Shown here: one piece after another, positions 6,636 through 8,870 of the stretch | Numbering within the stretch: position 1 is the first letter of the stretch | Layout of the letters: each line of letters starts with the position of its first letter | Program-made: the position numbers and the translations under genes | Assembly: GCA_023864145.1 (NCBI GenBank) | Contig: JAIVER010000042.1 | Location: 1 to 8,870, forward strand | Source of the DNA: Thiohalomonas sp. | Lineage (GTDB): Bacteria; Pseudomonadota; Gammaproteobacteria; GRL18 | DNA: 8,870 nucleotides | Direction: 5' to 3' | The notes under the pieces: generated by a model | Told to the model about the DNA's origin: nothing | The model's database searches: none | Seen by the model: the letters and a program-made list of their open reading frames with translations, nothing else

Positions 6636-7727
6636 ATGGGATTTAAATGCGGAATTGTCGGTTTACCTAATGTCGGTAAATCAACTCTCTTTAACGCTTT
6701 GACTAAAGCCGGCATTCAAGCCGAAAATTATCCATTTTGTACCATTGAACCCAATGTTGGTATTGTTCCAATGCCTGATCCCAGGTTGGATGTCCTGGCA
6801 GAAATTGTTAATCCAGAGAGAATATTAGCGACATCAATGGAATTTGTTGATATTGCTGGTCTGGTTGCAGGTGCCTCTAAAGGTGAAGGTCTGGGCAATA
6901 AATTTCTTGCCAATATACGTGAAACAGAAGCTATTGCACATGTTGTCAGGTGTTTTGAAAATGATGATATTGTCCATGTATCAGGTAAAATTGATCCCAT
7001 AGATGATATTGAAATTATTAACACTGAATTAACTCTGGCTGATTTAGACAGTGTTGAGAAAGCTCATCACAAGGCGGTTAAAAATTCTAAATCTGGTAAT
7101 AAACAAGGCCTTGCCCGTAAAGGGTTATTGGAAAAAATCATTGAGCATCTGGAAAAAGGTGAAACAGCCAGAACTCTGGGTTTAAGCGATGATGAAAAAC
7201 TGGAGATTAGAGATCTGCAATTATTAACCTTAAAGCCCACAGTTTATATTGCCAATGTTGACGAAGATGGTTTTGCAGACAATTCGTACTTAGATAAAGT
7301 TATCGAATATGTAGAAAAAGAAGGTTCGGCTGTTGTCAGTGTCTGTGCCGAAATTGAATCAGAAATGCTTGAACTGGATCACGAAGAACTAAAAGAATTT
7401 TTGGACGACTTAGGCCTGGAAGAACCCGGCTTGAATAGAGTCATTCGTGCCGGCTATAAGCTACTTAATCTGCAAACCTATTTTACTGCGGGGATTAAGG
7501 AAGTCAGAGCCTGGACCATACCTGTTGGTGCGACAGCGCTAAAAGCAGCGGCAGTGATTCATACCGACTTTGAACGCGGCTTTATTCGTGCTGAAGTCAT
7601 CTCCTATGAAGATTTTGCGGAGTTTAAAGGCGAAGCAGGTGCTAAAGAGAAAGGCAAATTACGGGTAGAAGGGAAAGAGTATATTGTTAAAGATGGTGAT
7701 GTCTTACATTTTAGATTTAATGTCTGA
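6636..7727 (+). CDS. ychF: Ribosome-binding ATPase YchF (OLA1 family)
   Basis: YchF is an Obg-related P-loop NTPase that prefers ATP to GTP and binds ribosomes. It is linked to translation quality and oxidative-stress response. The 363 residues match the family. The G1 loop GLPNVGKS is at 9-16. The switch region [19 protein letters not shown] is at 72-90, where Leu76 replaces the usual catalytic Gln (HAS-type). The G4 position is N-V-D-E (207-210), not NKxD, which explains the relaxed base specificity. A coiled-coil-rich insert spans about 130-200. The C-terminal TGS domain is at about 279-363 ([14 protein letters not shown]...[23 protein letters not shown]). The start ATG has only a weak purine-rich AGAG at 6624-6627. 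pth lies 62 nt upstream, and the pth-ychF pair is widely conserved. Confidence 0.97.
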   Translation: MGFKCGIVGLPNVGKSTLFNALTKAGIQAENYPFCTIEPNVGIVPMPDPRLDVLAEIVNPERILATSMEFVDIAGLVAGASKGEGLGNKFLANIRETEAIAHVVRCFENDDIVHVSGKIDPIDDIEIINTELTLADLDSVEKAHHKAVKNSKSGNKQGLARKGLLEKIIEHLEKGETARTLGLSDDEKLEIRDLQLLTLKPTVYIANVDEDGFADNSYLDKVIEYVEKEGSAVVSVCAEIESEMLELDHEELKEFLDDLGLEEPGLNRVIRAGYKLLNLQTYFTAGIKEVRAWTIPVGATALKAAAVIHTDFERGFIRAEVISYEDFAEFKGEAGAKEKGKLRVEGKEYIVKDGDVLHFRFNV

Positions 7728-7746
7728 TCTTTAATAAAGAAAGATC
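7726..7746 (+). terminator. Stem-loop over the ychF stop codon (weak terminator)
   Basis: GATCTTT (7726-7732) and AAAGATC (7740-7746) form a perfect 7-bp stem with a 7-nt loop that starts inside the TGA stop. There is no T-run after it. Instead the tRNA-Met -35 element follows within 2 nt. It may slow readthrough from ychF or block promoter occlusion, but it is not a canonical terminator. Confidence 0.35.
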
Positions 7747-7747
7747 A

Positions 7748-7775
7748 TTGACAATTGATCTAAATAAAGTAGAAT
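7748..7775 (+). promoter_or_regulatory. sigma70 promoter for tRNA-Met with a GC discriminator
   Basis: A perfect TTGACA (7748-7753), a 16-nt spacer and TAGAAT (7770-7775) are followed by ATGCGCC (7776-7782). A GC-rich discriminator of this kind is typical of stringently controlled tRNA and rRNA promoters. Transcription should start near 7782. GATC sites at 7726, 7743 and 7757 and an inverted repeat (7742-7747 / 7756-7761) bracket the -35. Confidence 0.8.
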
Positions 7776-7781
7776 ATGCGC

Positions 7782-7805
7782 CTCTCTTCAGTAAGAAGAA
7801 GAGAG
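7782..7805 (+). other. 5' leader hairpin of the tRNA-Met precursor
   Basis: CTCTCTTC (7782-7789) and GAAGAGAG (7798-7805) form a perfect 8-bp stem with an 8-nt loop. It starts at the predicted transcription start and ends 4 nt before the mature tRNA. It probably folds as the whole 5' leader of the precursor removed by RNase P, and may protect or present the 5' end. Confidence 0.55.
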
Positions 7806-7809
7806 TGAT

Positions 7810-7886
7810 GGCTATGTAGCTCAGCTGGTTAGAGCACAGCATTCATAATGCTGGGGTCGGTGGTTCAAGTCCACTCATAGCTACCA
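7810..7886 (+). tRNA. tRNA-Met, elongator (anticodon CAT)
   Basis: The 77-nt cloverleaf ends in an encoded CCA (7884-7886). The anticodon arm CAGCA-TTCATAA-TGCTG has CAT at 7844-7846, and the T arm is GGTGG-TTCAAGT-CCACT. The D-arm region GTAGCTCAG..TGGTTAGAGCACA closely resembles elongator tRNA-Met of E. coli. The initiator type is excluded: there is no C1-A72 mismatch and no run of three G-C pairs in the anticodon stem. tRNA-Ile with a lysidine-modified CAT is less likely but shares the anticodon. The first acceptor pair is an unusual G1-U72 wobble (7810/7882). Confidence 0.92.
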
Positions 7887-7892
7887 TATTTG

Positions 7893-7922
7893 AGAAAATG
7901 AAAGAGAAATTGCTCATTTTCT
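7893..7922 (+). terminator. Candidate terminator after tRNA-Met
   Basis: AGAAAATGA (7893-7901) and TCATTTTCT (7914-7922) form a perfect 9-bp stem with a 12-nt loop, 7 nt after the tRNA CCA. The following TTGTTAATTTAT is T-rich but not a pure run, and the stem is AT-rich, so strength is doubtful. It would separate the tRNA unit from the rrn promoter. Confidence 0.5.
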
Positions 7923-7992
7923 TGTTAATTTATAGTTTATTTATCCTATAAAAAAGAACTTTAAATAAAATGAAAATTAATGATAAAATGTG

Positions 7993-8020
7993 TTGACGGC
8001 AGATAAATACTGCGTATAAT
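7993..8020 (+). promoter_or_regulatory. rrn P1-type promoter
   Basis: TTGACG (7993-7998), a 16-nt spacer and a perfect TATAAT (8015-8020) are followed by GCACC, a discriminator like that of E. coli rrn P1. The 40 nt upstream (about 7950-7990) are almost pure A/T with A-tracts, as expected of an UP element. The 16-nt spacing also copies rrn P1 promoters. Transcription should start near 8027, about 258 nt before mature 16S. Confidence 0.85.
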
Positions 8021-8080
8021 GCACCATTCATTCAGAGACACTCTTAGTTAATACTAAAGAAATTGTTGAATAAGTTGAAT

Positions 8081-8117
8081 AAACAGTCACTTAGGCGTAA
8101 GGCCTGATGAACTGTTT
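8081..8117 (+). promoter_or_regulatory. boxB-like stem-loop in the rrn leader
   Basis: An outer stem AAACAGT (8081-8087) / ACTGTTT (8111-8117) encloses an inner stem TTAGGC (8091-8096) / GCCTGA (8102-8107, one G-U pair). It lies directly before boxA, which is the boxB-boxA-boxC order known for rRNA antitermination leaders. Confidence 0.65.
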
Positions 8118-8129
8118 GCTCTTTAAAAA
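8117..8129 (+). promoter_or_regulatory. boxA antitermination site of the rrn leader
   Basis: TGCTCTTTAAAAA matches E. coli rrn boxA (TGCTCTTTAACAA) at all but one position. NusB-NusE binds this RNA element to make rRNA transcription resistant to Rho. Confidence 0.88.
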
Positions 8130-8143
8130 GAAATCGAACAATT

Positions 8144-8151
8144 TGTGTGAG
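8144..8151 (+). promoter_or_regulatory. boxC of the rrn leader
   Basis: TGTGTGAG differs by one base from E. coli boxC (TGTGTGGG) and lies 14 nt after boxA. This spacing is somewhat shorter than in E. coli. It completes the NusA/NusB-type leader. Confidence 0.6.
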
Positions 8152-8258
8152 TTTTAGCAATCGACCTTTAACGTCAGTTTACTGATGTAAGAAGTCACAA
8201 AATTGAAAGAACTTAAACTAAGCGAGTAGAAGTAATTCATTTGAGATTGAGTTTGAGC

Positions 8259-8274
8259 GTTCCTCCTTTGGAAC
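8259..8274 (+). other. Small hairpin just before mature 16S
   Basis: GTTCC (8259-8263) and GGAAC (8270-8274) form a 5-bp stem with loop TCCTTT, 10 nt before the predicted 16S 5' end. It lies in the part of the leader that normally forms the RNase III processing stem with sequence beyond the 16S 3' end, which is outside the window. Confidence 0.4.
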
Positions 8275-8284
8275 AAAGATCATT

Positions 8285-8755
<471 letters not shown>

Positions 8756-8870
8756 CAGGCCTTCTTCACACACGCGGCATTACGCCAAGTAATTCCGATT
8801 AACACTTGCACCCTCTGTATTACCGCGGCTGCTAGCATAGAGTTAGCTGGTGCTTCTTCGCTATTAACAT
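8756..8870 (-). other. Inverted mosaic of 16S fragments at the window end
   Basis: Read on the minus strand, this stretch begins with ATGTTAATAGCGAA, a copy of 8742-8755. It continues through GAAGCACC and the 530-loop block GCAGCCGCGGTAATAC to ATTACTTGGCGTAA, about E. coli 490-565. It then jumps back to GCCGCGTGTGTGAAGAAGG, a copy of 8678-8703, about E. coli 400-425. It is thus two 16S pieces joined out of order and inverted relative to the gene. The inverted copy carries the canonical C where 8682 has A, so at least two templates seem to be mixed. Chimeric assembly or whole-genome-amplification inversion at a contig end is the simplest explanation. Confidence 0.85.

Overview
The window comes from an AT-rich gammaproteobacterium. 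It carries a conserved housekeeping block: TPR outer-membrane lipoprotein, lolB, ispE, tRNA-Gln, prs, rplY, pth and ychF. This is the order I recall from Pseudomonas aeruginosa around PA4667-PA4673. The block is followed by tRNA-Met and the start of a ribosomal RNA operon. All coding genes are on the + strand. The 16S 5' sequence and the Gln/Met tRNAs also fit a gammaproteobacterium. I cannot name a genus; low-GC methanotrophs or sulfur oxidisers (Methylococcales/Thiotrichales) are only a guess.

Layout. 1-318 is upstream DNA with the possible tail of an unseen gene, a weak promoter and a small palindrome. 319-3714 is a tight envelope/isoprenoid cluster: an LbcA-like TPR lipoprotein, lolB (outer-membrane lipoprotein receptor) and ispE (MEP-pathway kinase). 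3715-4165 holds a strong sigma70 promoter, tRNA-Gln(TTG) and the prs leader. 4166-7727 encodes PRPP synthetase, ribosomal protein L25/CTC, peptidyl-tRNA hydrolase and the YchF ATPase. 7728-8284 holds a tRNA-Met transcription unit and a textbook rrn leader (P1-like promoter, boxB, boxA, boxC). From 8285 the 16S rRNA gene runs about 470 nt. The sequence then breaks into an inverted mosaic of 16S fragments up to the window end.

Functional theme. LolB inserts lipoproteins, including the TPR protein, into the outer membrane. IspE feeds isoprenoid and undecaprenyl carrier synthesis. Prs supplies PRPP for nucleotides and cofactors. L25, Pth, YchF, the two tRNAs and the rRNA operon serve translation. 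It is a growth-related core region, not an accessory island.

No new multi-gene system was found. The points worth a second look are: (i) a seven-copy 15-nt degenerate minisatellite at the 5' end of lolB, in frame, between the only ATG and the signal peptide; (ii) the inverted 16S tail, most likely an assembly or amplification chimera; (iii) 16S bases that differ from near-universal positions, including primer sites; (iv) three GATC sites clustered around the -35 of the tRNA-Met promoter.
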